Origin: Lamprobacter modestohalophilus
GTDB lineage: Bacteria; Pseudomonadota; Gammaproteobacteria; Chromatiales; Chromatiaceae
Length of the DNA: 42,054 nucleotides
Direction of reading: 5' to 3'
Assembly: GCF_016583905.1 (NCBI RefSeq)
Contig: NZ_NRRY01000046.1
Coordinates: 1 to 42,054 of the forward strand
In this document: in pieces, positions 8,621-15,331 of the stretch
Layout: the number at the start of each line of letters is the position of its first letter
How positions within the stretch are numbered: the first letter of the stretch is position 1
Program-made: the position numbers and the translations under genes
Notes under the pieces: generated by a model
The model's database searches: none
What the model was told of the DNA's origin: nothing
Seen by the model: the letters and a program-made list of their open reading frames with translations, nothing else

Positions 8621-8859
8621 CACGGCCGTTCGCCGTAGAGCGCTCTGTCATGGTCTCGATTCGAGAAGTCATTGCAGGGAGATGCGTTCGGGAGACTCGA
8701 CATCTCATCCAGGAAATGCCCGAGCGCCGTTTTGTCCCGCGTGGAACGTCTTTCGTGCTCGCGCAACGAGCGTGCGATCACCTCGATCAAACGGACCTGT
8801 TCTGACACAGGAAGACGTCGCACAGCCTCTTCGATCTCTGTGATATCTGCATCCACCAT
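8620..8859 (-). CDS. VapB-like antitoxin without an intact toxin
   Basis: This 79-residue protein starts with a helical segment (EIEEAVRRLPVSEQVRLIEV) and ends in FSNRDHDRALYGERP, a tail typical of small antitoxins paired with PIN toxins. The ATG at 8859 is preferred over the GTG at 8868 because AGGTG lies six bases upstream of it. Its expected partner, directly downstream and overlapping, is truncated. If expressed it would be an orphan, possibly protecting against a related toxin elsewhere. Confidence 0.65.
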   Translation of the reverse strand: MVDADITEIEEAVRRLPVSEQVRLIEVIARSLREHERRSTRDKTALGHFLDEMSSLPNASPCNDFSNRDHDRALYGERP

Positions 8860-8903
8860 CGCCGTCACCTAACGCTTGCATTGTGATATTCAGTGCTCGT
8901 GTG

Positions 8904-9125
8904 TCACGAACAGCGGCGCAAATCGCTCCAGGCAGCGGCCTCGATGAAGTCCAGGGTCTGACGATCATCCGGCTCCGATTCGACCAGCGAAAGCTGTCGC
9001 CTGAACTCATCGGCACATCCTGGCCGCCGTGTATCAGGCACCCAGAGGACGACCGGACGTAGACCACGCGCCTCAAGCTCCGATGGGTTGGCTGGATTCT
9101 GTAAAGTTTGATCGCCCATTTGCAT
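8904..9125 (-). CDS. Antitoxin MazE-like protein (DUF3018 family), orphan
   Basis: The 73-residue product contains LEARGLRPVVLWVPDTR followed by RPGCADEFRRQ, the hallmark of the DUF3018 family annotated as MazE-type antitoxins. Family members are usually followed by a MazF/PemK endoribonuclease gene. Here the next gene is another antitoxin, and no MazF reading frame is present. The N-terminus is short and atypical, and the C-terminus ends soon after the TLDFIEAAA segment. It may be a decaying gene left by loss of its toxin. Confidence 0.6.
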   Translation of the reverse strand: MQMGDQTLQNPANPSELEARGLRPVVLWVPDTRRPGCADEFRRQLSLVESEPDDRQTLDFIEAAAWSDLRRCS

Positions 9126-9431
9126 CTCGTAGCGTCCGATTGATCAGGATACATAGAGTCTAGTCGTCAAACGACCGGCTCGCGAGTGGCCAGAACCACT
9201 GCGCCGTCCATCGCGCCACGCCATGGCATCGCGAATCAAGTCGATTCCGCACGCCTTTCCCTGCTGCGCTCCACGCCCAGACCCCGAATACTCCTCACGG
9301 ACGGCGCACTCAGTCCTGCCCGGCTGAGCAGCCCCCCTGTTTTCCCGATCGCGCGCCTCCAACCGCCCGCGATCCCTGAGACCGAAGACGCTATGAGTCT
9401 CACCCCGTTTGGGGCCTTCAAGCGCGTCCTG
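9126..9431. other. Intergenic region without a supported gene
   Basis: Reading frames here are open on both strands only because of high GC. None has a recognisable domain, a ribosome binding site or continuity with neighbours. It probably holds the promoter of the plus-strand block beginning at 9521, but I cannot point to convincing -35 and -10 boxes. Confidence 0.4.
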
Positions 9432-9508
9432 CCACGGATCTTGCTGATCCTTTGGCGATCCCCCCGCGATCCGTGGTCCCCGATCATCCATCCGGGGCCT
9501 CAGGCCCC
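9432..9508 (+). promoter_or_regulatory. Structured leader with two inverted repeats
   Basis: A 9-bp inverted repeat (CCACGGATC at 9432-9440, GATCCGTGG at 9468-9476) is followed by a 7-1-7 palindrome GGGGCCT-C-AGGCCCC at 9494-9508. The second ends one base before the AGGAG of the 51-codon ORF. Both could fold in mRNA. This is the first of several hairpin leaders in the plus-strand block. Confidence 0.5.
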
Positions 9509-9520
9509 CAGGAGCCTGCG

Positions 9521-9676
9521 ATGTTACCCCTCTCCCTGCGTCTGCCACGCCGCTGGAAGGTGCTGTTCTGGCGCCTCAGCGACCGACTGCGCAAGCCGCG
9601 TATCGCCCCGCCCTTGCTTCCCGAGGACGAGCCGCTCGATCTGCCCGCTTACCTGCGTCGCAGTCGGCGGCGCTAA
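9521..9676 (+). CDS. Small basic hypothetical protein
   Basis: The ATG at 9521 has AGGAG six bases upstream and opens a 51-residue frame rich in Arg and Leu (RLPRRWKVLFW near residues 7-17, ending LRRSRRR). It lies immediately upstream of ssb in the same orientation, with a strong hairpin between them. I do not recognise a family. The ribosome binding site and position in the operon make it more likely real than chance. Confidence 0.5.
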   Translation: MLPLSLRLPRRWKVLFWRLSDRLRKPRIAPPLLPEDEPLDLPAYLRRSRRR

Positions 9677-9686
9677 TCCACTCCCC

Positions 9687-9713
9687 GCCGCGCCCGTCAC
9701 TGACGGGTGCGGC
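9687..9713 (+). promoter_or_regulatory. Strong hairpin in the ssb leader
   Basis: GCCGCG at 9687-9692 pairs with TGCGGC at 9708-9713, and inside it CCCGTCA (9693-9699) pairs with TGACGGG (9701-9707), giving a stem of about 12 pairs. It ends 10 bases before the TAGGAG ribosome binding site of ssb. It may be a translational or transcriptional control element. A conserved repetitive RNA-like motif reported near ssb, radC and topoisomerase genes of mobile elements (STAXI, from memory) could be related; this needs a covariance model search. Confidence 0.5.
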
Positions 9714-9738
9714 CTCTCTGCCTTAGGAGATGATTCAC

Positions 9739-10179
9739 ATGCTGAACAAGACCCAACTGATCGGCCACCTCGGCCGCGATCCCGAACTGCGTCGCACCGC
9801 CGATGGTGCCCCGGTCGCCAATCTCTCGCTCGCCACCACCGAGCGCTGGACCGACAAACAGGGCCAGGCGCAGGAGCGCACCGAATGGCATCGCGTGGTG
9901 CTGTTCGCCCGCACCGCCGAGATCGCTGAGCGTTACCTCAGCTCCGGCTCACTGGTCTACGTCGAAGGCCGGCTACAAACGCGCCGCTGGAACGACGACA
10001 ACGGCCAGGAGCGCCAACGCACCGAGGTGGTCGCCGAGCGACTGAAGCTGCTCGATCGACGACCCGCCGAGGCCGAACGTCCAGCGGCCGCGACAGGTCG
10101 GACAGGGTCCAAGGGACCGTCCGCTCGTCGTGCCCCCGAGCCGGCCGTCGCCGACGTCGACGATGACATGCCGTTCTGA
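9739..10179 (+). CDS. ssb: Single-stranded DNA-binding protein
   Basis: The 146-residue protein has the OB-fold signature of bacterial SSB: LNKTQLIGHLGRDPELR at the N-terminus, TEWHRVVLFAR near residue 54 and YVEGRLQTRRW near 76. A disordered Ala/Arg/Pro-rich linker and the acidic tip DDDMPF follow. The tip is the docking site for SSB partner proteins. The ATG at 9739 is chosen because TAGGAG lies nine bases upstream; an ATG three codons earlier would touch the ribosome binding site. It heads the recombination genes bet and exo, as in SXT-type elements, and would coat transferred or recombining single strands. Confidence 0.95.
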   Translation: MLNKTQLIGHLGRDPELRRTADGAPVANLSLATTERWTDKQGQAQERTEWHRVVLFARTAEIAERYLSSGSLVYVEGRLQTRRWNDDNGQERQRTEVVAERLKLLDRRPAEAERPAAATGRTGSKGPSARRAPEPAVADVDDDMPF

Positions 10180-10348
10180 GCCCCTGCTGCGTCGCCGCCA
10201 ACGGCGCTCCACAGCCCGAGGTTTGCAGCGACGTGCAGCGCTGCTGCGCCGTTGCGCAAGACGCGCTGAGGATCCTGTTCGCGTGCTCACCTGGCAGCGC
10301 GCCCAGCGCTTCGAGCGACGGGCACGCCGCCTCGAGCGCGAGGGCTGA
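10163..10348 (+). CDS. Small arginine-rich hypothetical protein overlapping ssb
   Basis: A 61-codon frame starts inside the last 17 bases of ssb and ends 41 bases before bet. About 40% of its residues are arginine, with a helical LLRRRQRR, then RFERRARRLEREG pattern. I know no family. It could be a nucleic-acid-binding peptide translated by coupling to ssb, or a chance frame in GC-rich spacer. The lack of its own ribosome binding site keeps confidence low. Confidence 0.3.
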   Translation: MTCRSEPLLRRRQRRSTARGLQRRAALLRRCARRAEDPVRVLTWQRAQRFERRARRLEREG

Positions 10349-10389
10349 GCCGCGCCGACCCCTTCATCGCAATCTGAGCGGAGGTCCAC

Positions 10390-11394
10390 ATGGCCCGTTC
10401 CTTATCATCAACGCCCAAGGGCGATCAGCCGCGTATTCCGATGCCAACGGCCGATCCCACCCTGAACCTCACGCCGAGCACCTGGAAGGTGCTGACCGAT
10501 TCAATCTTTCCGTCGGCCAAGACCGCCGAGGGGATTCTGCTCGCAGTGCATTACTGCGCCGCGCGCAACCTGGACATCATGAAACGCCCGGTGCATGTGG
10601 TGCCAATGTACTCCAAGGCCCAGGGCCGGGAGATCGAGACAGTCTGGCCAGGCATCGCCGAGCTGCAGACCACCGCCGCGCGCACCGGCCAGTGGGCCGG
10701 GATCGATCCACCGCGCTTTGGACCCATCGAGGAGCGTACCTTTCGTGGTCGTCTCAAACGCGATGGCACCTGGCAGGATCTGGAGAGCACCGTCGCCTTC
10801 CCTGAATGGTGCGAAGTCACCGTCTATCGCCTGGTCGGCGGCGAGCGCTGCGCTTTCACCGAGCCGGTGTTCTGGCTCGAGGCCTATGCCCGTTTTGGTG
10901 GCGCCTACTCGGAGCTGCCAGCCGACATGTGGCTCAAGCGCCCGCGCGGTCAGCTGATGAAATGCGCCAAGGCCGCGTCCTTGCGCGCCGCCTTTCCGGA
11001 AGAGGCCACCTACACGGCCGAGGAGATGGAAGGCCGGGTGATCGAAGCTGATGCGGGGGTGACGGGGCCGAACCCACCGGCCAGTCACCGCTCGAGCCCA
11101 AGCGCTGGACCCTCAGCCGCAGCACCGACCGCGCCTGTGGCAACGACACCGCCATCAGCGGACTCGAACGCGCAGGCTGATGCCGCCGCAACCGCAACCG
11201 CTTCAGCCTCCATGGCGCTCGATCCGGCGATGCAAGACCGCATCGATCGGGTCATCGCCCGTGCTGGCGAGAACGCCGCCTGGCCCCAGGCTGAGCAGTA
11301 TCTGCGCGAGCGCTGCACGGGCGCCGCACTGGACTACGCACTCACCACCCTGAGCCAGGCGCAGACCGAGACCGCGTCCCGGCAAGCGGCCTGA
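10390..11394 (+). CDS. bet: Bet/RecT-family single-strand annealing protein
   Basis: This 334-residue protein matches the RecT/Redbeta family that anneals complementary single strands during recombination. Diagnostic segments are ILLAVHYCAARNLDIMKRPVH near 52, a PGIAELQTTAARTGQWAGID stretch, and TEPVFWLEAYARFGG with MWLKRPRGQLMKCAKAASLR and AAFPEE. The C-terminal third (from about 225) is an Ala/Pro/Thr-rich linker followed by a short helical domain. The start has CGGAGG seven bases upstream. It precedes the exo gene, with which it would act on DNA ends; SSB from the same operon is its natural partner. Confidence 0.92.
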   Translation: MARSLSSTPKGDQPRIPMPTADPTLNLTPSTWKVLTDSIFPSAKTAEGILLAVHYCAARNLDIMKRPVHVVPMYSKAQGREIETVWPGIAELQTTAARTGQWAGIDPPRFGPIEERTFRGRLKRDGTWQDLESTVAFPEWCEVTVYRLVGGERCAFTEPVFWLEAYARFGGAYSELPADMWLKRPRGQLMKCAKAASLRAAFPEEATYTAEEMEGRVIEADAGVTGPNPPASHRSSPSAGPSAAAPTAPVATTPPSADSNAQADAAATATASASMALDPAMQDRIDRVIARAGENAAWPQAEQYLRERCTGAALDYALTTLSQAQTETASRQAA

Positions 11395-11471
11395 TCCAGG
11401 ATCCCTGATCACGACGGCTGATGCACACCCAAGCGGGTTCGCATCGGCCGTCCCGACATCCGGAGCCACTG

Positions 11472-12485
11472 ATGAAACTCATCGATGTCGCCCAGCGCAG
11501 CGACGCCTGGCAGGCGTGGCGCGCGCAGGGCATCACCGCCTCAGAAACGCCGGTCATCCTCGGCCACTCGCCCTACAAGACGCCTTGGCGGCTCTGGGCC
11601 GAGCGCACCGGGCTGGCCCGCCCACCCGATCTGTCCAACAACCCGCATGTGCAACGCGGCAACCGCCTGGAAGAGGCCGCCCGACAGTGGGTCGAGCAAC
11701 GCGATGATACGCTGCTGATGCCCCTGTGCGCCGAAGCCGACGAGGAGCCGCTCCTGCGGGCCTCCTTCGACGGGCTTAACGACGCCGGCGAGCCAGTCGA
11801 GCTGAAAGTGCCGGCGGCCAAGACCTTTGCCGAGGTGCGCCGCCACGGCCGAGCCTCGCTCGCCTATCGGCTCTACGCACCGCAGGTCCAGCATCAGCTG
11901 TATGTGGCCGGTGCCGAGACCGGCTATCTGGTGTTCTACCAGGACGCCGATCATGTCGAGGTCTTCGAGCTGCAACGCGACCCGGCGCTGATCCGACGAC
12001 TGGTCGCCGAGGGCCTGGCCTTTTGGGAAGCGATCCAGGCCAAACGAGAGCCGGAGAAAGATCCGGCGCGGGATCTGTTCATCCCGACCGGGGAGCAGGC
12101 TGAGGCCTGGCGAGCGCTGGCCGATCGCTATCGGCAGATGCATGCGCGCGTACAAGGCCTTGAAGCCGAGCTGAAGGCCGGGAAACGCGACCGGGATGCG
12201 CTGCAGACCGACTTGACCGCGTTGATGGGCGACGCGCTCATCGCCGAGTCGGATGGACTCCACATCACCCGGTTCTGCGCCAAAGGCAGCGTGGATTATC
12301 CTGAGCTGCTCAAGGCCTTGCTGCCGGACCTGGATGCACAGACCTGTGAGCGCTTTCGCCGCAAATCCTCGGAGCGGGTTCGCGTGAGCGTCCAAGAGGA
12401 GGCCGACCAGGCCAACATCGACTTCGATGCCGATGCCGTGGCTCGGGCGGCCGACGCCGCCGACGCCAAGGACTTCTGGTTCTGA
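11472..12485 (+). CDS. exo: YqaJ/lambda-Exo-type recombination exonuclease ending in DFWF
   Basis: The protein (337 residues from the ATG at 11472, with GGAG seven bases upstream) carries the YqaJ nuclease motifs: GITASE near 20, GNRLEEAAR with Glu67, SFDG with Asp100, a V-E-L-K motif (Glu110, Lys112) and QVQHQ at 138-142. These bind metal and catalyse 5'-3' resection, making the tails used by Bet. A longer frame from 11421 lacks a good ribosome binding site. After about residue 200 there is a helical region, then a segment ending AADAKDFWF. That DFWF tail is shared with two unrelated downstream proteins. Confidence 0.9.
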   Translation: MKLIDVAQRSDAWQAWRAQGITASETPVILGHSPYKTPWRLWAERTGLARPPDLSNNPHVQRGNRLEEAARQWVEQRDDTLLMPLCAEADEEPLLRASFDGLNDAGEPVELKVPAAKTFAEVRRHGRASLAYRLYAPQVQHQLYVAGAETGYLVFYQDADHVEVFELQRDPALIRRLVAEGLAFWEAIQAKREPEKDPARDLFIPTGEQAEAWRALADRYRQMHARVQGLEAELKAGKRDRDALQTDLTALMGDALIAESDGLHITRFCAKGSVDYPELLKALLPDLDAQTCERFRRKSSERVRVSVQEEADQANIDFDADAVARAADAADAKDFWF

Positions 12486-12510
12486 GCCCGGCCTGATCCT
12501 GATCGAACAC

Positions 12511-12578
12511 CCGACCGTCCTGCCTTCGGCAGGCGGTCGGCCTCGGTGTCCTTGTGATGAGGGTCCCGAGGCCGACCG
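12511..12578 (+). promoter_or_regulatory. Mutually exclusive hairpins after exo (possible attenuator)
   Basis: Hairpin 1 pairs CCGACCG-T-CCTGCC (12511-12524) with GGCAGG-CGGTCGG (12528-12540), 13 pairs with one bulge. Hairpin 2 pairs CGGTCGGCCTCGG (12534-12546) perfectly with CCGAGGCCGACCG (12566-12578). They share 12534-12540, so only one can form. Hairpin 2 is followed within a few bases by GGTTTTCT. The arrangement resembles a terminator/antiterminator switch between exo and the ATPase gene. Confidence 0.55.
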
Positions 12579-12632
12579 CAACGGTTTTCTGTGCGCCTGT
12601 CGGAGCGCCTAACAAGACCCGACCTCAACGCC

Positions 12633-12729
12633 GGCCTCGTCTGTTCGAGGCCCCTTTGACCACCCCACGGGGAGACCGCTCCCCCGCCGGGGATGGGCTG
12701 TCTCCTCGTTCTATGCAGGAGACCGATCC
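12633..12729 (+). promoter_or_regulatory. Hairpin leader with sequestered ribosome binding site, copy 1
   Basis: A stem GGCCTCG/CGAGGCC (12633-12652) precedes a tight chain: CCCC/GGGG (12663-12672), GGGGAG/CTCCCC (12669-12684) and CCCC/GGGG (to 12692). Then GTCTCC (12700-12705) can pair with GGAGAC (12718-12723), which contains the ribosome binding site of the ATPase gene. A second GGAGAC at 12671-12676 could compete for GTCTCC and release the site. The same plan recurs at 15272-15331 and 17548-17610. Confidence 0.6.
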
Positions 12730-13689
12730 ATGCCCCGACTCCAACGCTATGCCGTCGCGCAGACCTTTGATGTCCAGGCCCCGAGCGGACTGAGCATCGA
12801 AGGCTACGACGATGAGCAGCATCCATTGGTGCCACTGCGCACGCCTTATGTCTTCCGCCAGGGCCTCAATGCGGTGCTGGCGTTCCTGCGCTCAGCGCAT
12901 GGCGATGGCCTGTTGCTGACCGGACCGACCGGTGCCGGCAAGACCTCGCTGATCCGCCAGATCGCCGCCCGGCTCTGTTGGCCGGTGCAGGAGGTGACCT
13001 GTCACGGACGCCTGGAATTCAACGAGTTGCTCGGTGGCTTCCAATTGATCCGTGGTGAGACCGTCTTCATGCACGGTCCGCTGGCGATCGCCGCACGCGA
13101 GGGCCAGCTGCTGATCCTCAACGAGCTCGATCTGATGGACCCGGCCGAGCTGGCCGGGCTCAATGATGTGATCGAGGGTGCGCCCTTGGTGATCCCTGCC
13201 AATGGCGGCGAGGTCATCGCGCCGCATCCGAAGTTTCGCCTGATCGCGACCGCCAATTCGGCCGGTGCCGGCGATGCGACCGGCCTCTACCAGGGTGTGC
13301 TGCGGCAGAACCTGGCCTTCCTGGATCGCTTCCGCGTGCTGCGGGTCGCGTATCCCGACGCCATGGTGGAAACCAGGCTGCTCGAGCAGCTAGTCCCCGA
13401 GCTGCCGCGGGAGATCCGCGAGAAGCTGGTCGGCGTCGCCCAGGAGGTGCGGCGGCTGTTCCTGGGTTCCGAAGACGAAGGGTCCCAGGGCGGTGAGCTG
13501 ACGGTGACGCTCTCGACCCGCGCCTTGGTGCGCTGGGCACGCCTGGCGGTGACCTTCAAGGGGGCCCCGAATCCACTCGCTTATGCCCTGGATCAGGCAC
13601 TGACCGCACGCGCGGATGCCGAGGAGCGCACCGCGATTCATCGCATTGCCGCCGATGTGCTCGGACCGCTGTGGAGCGGGACACCATGA
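12730..13689 (+). CDS. MoxR/CobS-type AAA+ ATPase
   Basis: The 319-residue protein is a single AAA+ module of the MoxR/CobS group. Walker A is G-P-T-G-A-G-K-T at 65-72. The Walker B region reads LLILNELD, with Asn131 where many relatives have Asp, then the Glu132 expected for hydrolysis. A TANSAGAGD sensor segment and an arginine-finger-like FLDRFRV follow. Such ATPases act with a VWA-domain partner to insert cofactors or remodel target proteins; here the VWA partner is three genes downstream. A cobS homologue sits next to ssb-bet-exo in SXT/R391 and IncA/C elements. It is not expected to make cobalamin; its real target is unknown. Its stop overlaps the next start as ATGA. Confidence 0.85.
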   Translation: MPRLQRYAVAQTFDVQAPSGLSIEGYDDEQHPLVPLRTPYVFRQGLNAVLAFLRSAHGDGLLLTGPTGAGKTSLIRQIAARLCWPVQEVTCHGRLEFNELLGGFQLIRGETVFMHGPLAIAAREGQLLILNELDLMDPAELAGLNDVIEGAPLVIPANGGEVIAPHPKFRLIATANSAGAGDATGLYQGVLRQNLAFLDRFRVLRVAYPDAMVETRLLEQLVPELPREIREKLVGVAQEVRRLFLGSEDEGSQGGELTVTLSTRALVRWARLAVTFKGAPNPLAYALDQALTARADAEERTAIHRIAADVLGPLWSGTP

Positions 13690-14078
13690 GTGCCGGGGTC
13701 GCGTCGACCTGGCGGCTGTTTCGCTATCACCACGCCGATGGCACCGCCAAGGACTGGGCCTATCGACGCCTGGCCGACGGTGATCTGGAGATCTGCTGGG
13801 GACGCACCGGTCAGGTGCGCCAACAGCGCCAGTATGCCGCCCGGGACGGAACCCTGGTGCTGCGCCGAGCCGCTGAGAAACAGGGCAAGGGCTATGTCGC
13901 CCTCGGCGAGGCCGAGCTGAAGGAGGGTGCCCTGGTCCTGATCCATCCCAGCGCCCCCGCCACCGGGCCTATCCCGGCAGCGGCGGCGCCTCGTTCGTCC
14001 AGAACCGCCTCACGCCTCGTCCCTGGTGCGCTCGATCTGTCGCAGATCGCCGCAGGCGAGGACGACTTCTGGTTCTGA
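13686..14078 (+). CDS. WGR-domain-like protein ending in DDFWF
   Basis: The 130-residue product starts at the ATG inside the ATPase stop (ATGA overlap). Residues 8-80 resemble a WGR domain: WRLFRYHHADGTAKDWAY, then an I-C-W-G-R-T-G core (WGR at 38-40) and a KGYVAL segment. WGR domains bind DNA ends or breaks in PARPs and occur in bacterial proteins of unclear role. A disordered Ala/Pro/Ser region follows, and the protein ends AAGEDDFWF, closely resembling an SSB acidic tip with a bulkier aromatic end. Coupled translation with the ATPase suggests a shared complex. Confidence 0.75.
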   Translation: MSAGVASTWRLFRYHHADGTAKDWAYRRLADGDLEICWGRTGQVRQQRQYAARDGTLVLRRAAEKQGKGYVALGEAELKEGALVLIHPSAPATGPIPAAAAPRSSRTASRLVPGALDLSQIAAGEDDFWF

Positions 14079-14148
14079 CGCCCTTTCGCCACGATGCGCT
14101 GTCGCTGGACCCTGAGCGGGTCTGGCGCGGCGCAGGAGGTCTTTTCTG

Positions 14149-15228
14149 ATGACTGACACCACCCAAAGCCTGACGGCGCCTGAGGTGCTGCGGCTGACCG
14201 AACAGATGACGCTGTTTCGGATCGATTTCCGCATCTGGTCCGGGCGCAAGCAGTTGCGCGCCGAAGACCTGCACTTGGGCGACCAGCGTCCACCCGTGGA
14301 TCTGGTCTCGCTGGGGAGCAAGAAGGTCTGTAATCCCGAAGCCCTGCGCGTGTTCCATCGCCACAAACAACAGCTCGAGCGTGAGCTGTTGGCGGTTGGC
14401 ACGCGATTCCTGGGCGGCTATCTGATCCCGGATCGCCGGGCGGCGGAGCTGCAGCAGCGCGCGGCCGCGATCGCAGCCGAGGCTCAAGCCGAGGCCGAGC
14501 GCTTCCTCACCGACTACGACCGCCATATCGATGCCTGGTGTGCGGCCTATCCGGACTGGTCGAGCGCGATCCGCAACGCCGTTGATCCCGTGGAGCAGGT
14601 CCGGCGGCAGTTTCGCTTTCGTGTCCAGGCGCTGCGCATCGAGAGCTCGCCGGTGGTCGCGGCCGATACCCTGGCGGATGATTTGTGCGATGTCGGGGAG
14701 ACCATCTTCACCGAGGTCGAGCAGATCGCCCGCGGACTGGAGCGCTCGTTCGTCGGCCAGGCCGCCCTCTCAAGGCGTGCGCTGGGGACCTTCCGGCGGG
14801 TGCATGAGAAGCTCGATGCCTTGAGCTTCGTCGATCGACGGATCGATCCGGTGGTTCACGCTATCGGTCAATGGCTGGCCCGGCTGCCGCTGACCGGCCC
14901 GATCGAGGGCCAACGCTTCCTCGAGGGCTGGGCGCTGATGCGTCTGGTCAGCGATGCCGAGACCATGGCGCGTCATGGCGCCGGGTTGTTGGCGTTGGAG
15001 GCACTGATGCCGGCCGAGACGGCTGTTCAAACGCCCACCCTGTCAGAGACGGGGGACGCGCTCCCGGCTGAAGCCGCCGATGTGGCCAGTGACTTCGACG
15101 TGCTGTTCGAAACGCCTCCTCAAGACACAGGGGAGGCAACGAGCGATCGGTCTTCGATGACACCGCCTGCCGAACCCACCGTCACACCACCGAGTGAGCC
15201 GGTCCACAGTCAGGACTTCTGGTTTTAA
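14149..15228 (+). CDS. DUF3150-type protein ending in DFWF
   Basis: This 359-residue protein resembles DUF3150 proteins, which are encoded between MoxR/CobS-type ATPases and VWA proteins on mobile elements. It begins LTEQMTLFRIDFRIWSGRKQL, then DLVSLGSKKVCNPEALRVFH, and is mainly helical to about residue 290, including a coiled-coil-prone Ala/Glu stretch near 100-125. The last 60 residues are disordered and end PVHSQDFWF. No catalytic motif is visible. The start has AGGAGG upstream. It may be a scaffold or adaptor of the ATPase-VWA complex (inference from neighbours). Confidence 0.7.
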   Translation: MTDTTQSLTAPEVLRLTEQMTLFRIDFRIWSGRKQLRAEDLHLGDQRPPVDLVSLGSKKVCNPEALRVFHRHKQQLERELLAVGTRFLGGYLIPDRRAAELQQRAAAIAAEAQAEAERFLTDYDRHIDAWCAAYPDWSSAIRNAVDPVEQVRRQFRFRVQALRIESSPVVAADTLADDLCDVGETIFTEVEQIARGLERSFVGQAALSRRALGTFRRVHEKLDALSFVDRRIDPVVHAIGQWLARLPLTGPIEGQRFLEGWALMRLVSDAETMARHGAGLLALEALMPAETAVQTPTLSETGDALPAEAADVASDFDVLFETPPQDTGEATSDRSSMTPPAEPTVTPPSEPVHSQDFWF

Positions 15229-15271
15229 CCGCTAGCCCCTGAGCCCCGGCTCCTCATCCTTTCATCCATCA

Positions 15272-15331
15272 CCCCTCGGGGGCACTCGGCCCCCTTGGGG
15301 GCCGGTGTCTCCAGTCAACTTGGAGCACCCC
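15272..15331 (+). promoter_or_regulatory. Hairpin leader with sequestered ribosome binding site, copy 2
   Basis: CCCC/GGGG (15272-15281), GGGGGC/GCCCCC (15278-15294) and GGCCCCC/GGGGGCC (15288-15303) overlap, so neighbouring stems exclude one another. Then GGTGTCTCCA (15304-15313) can pair, with one bulged T, with TGGAGCACC (15321-15329), which holds the GGAG ribosome binding site of the VWA gene. The GCCGGTGTCTCC core matches copy 3 exactly. Confidence 0.6.

Noticed and set aside
9186-9929. Plus-strand 247-codon frame running into ssb
   Set aside because: It overlaps ssb out of frame and has low-complexity Arg/Pro/Ser content.
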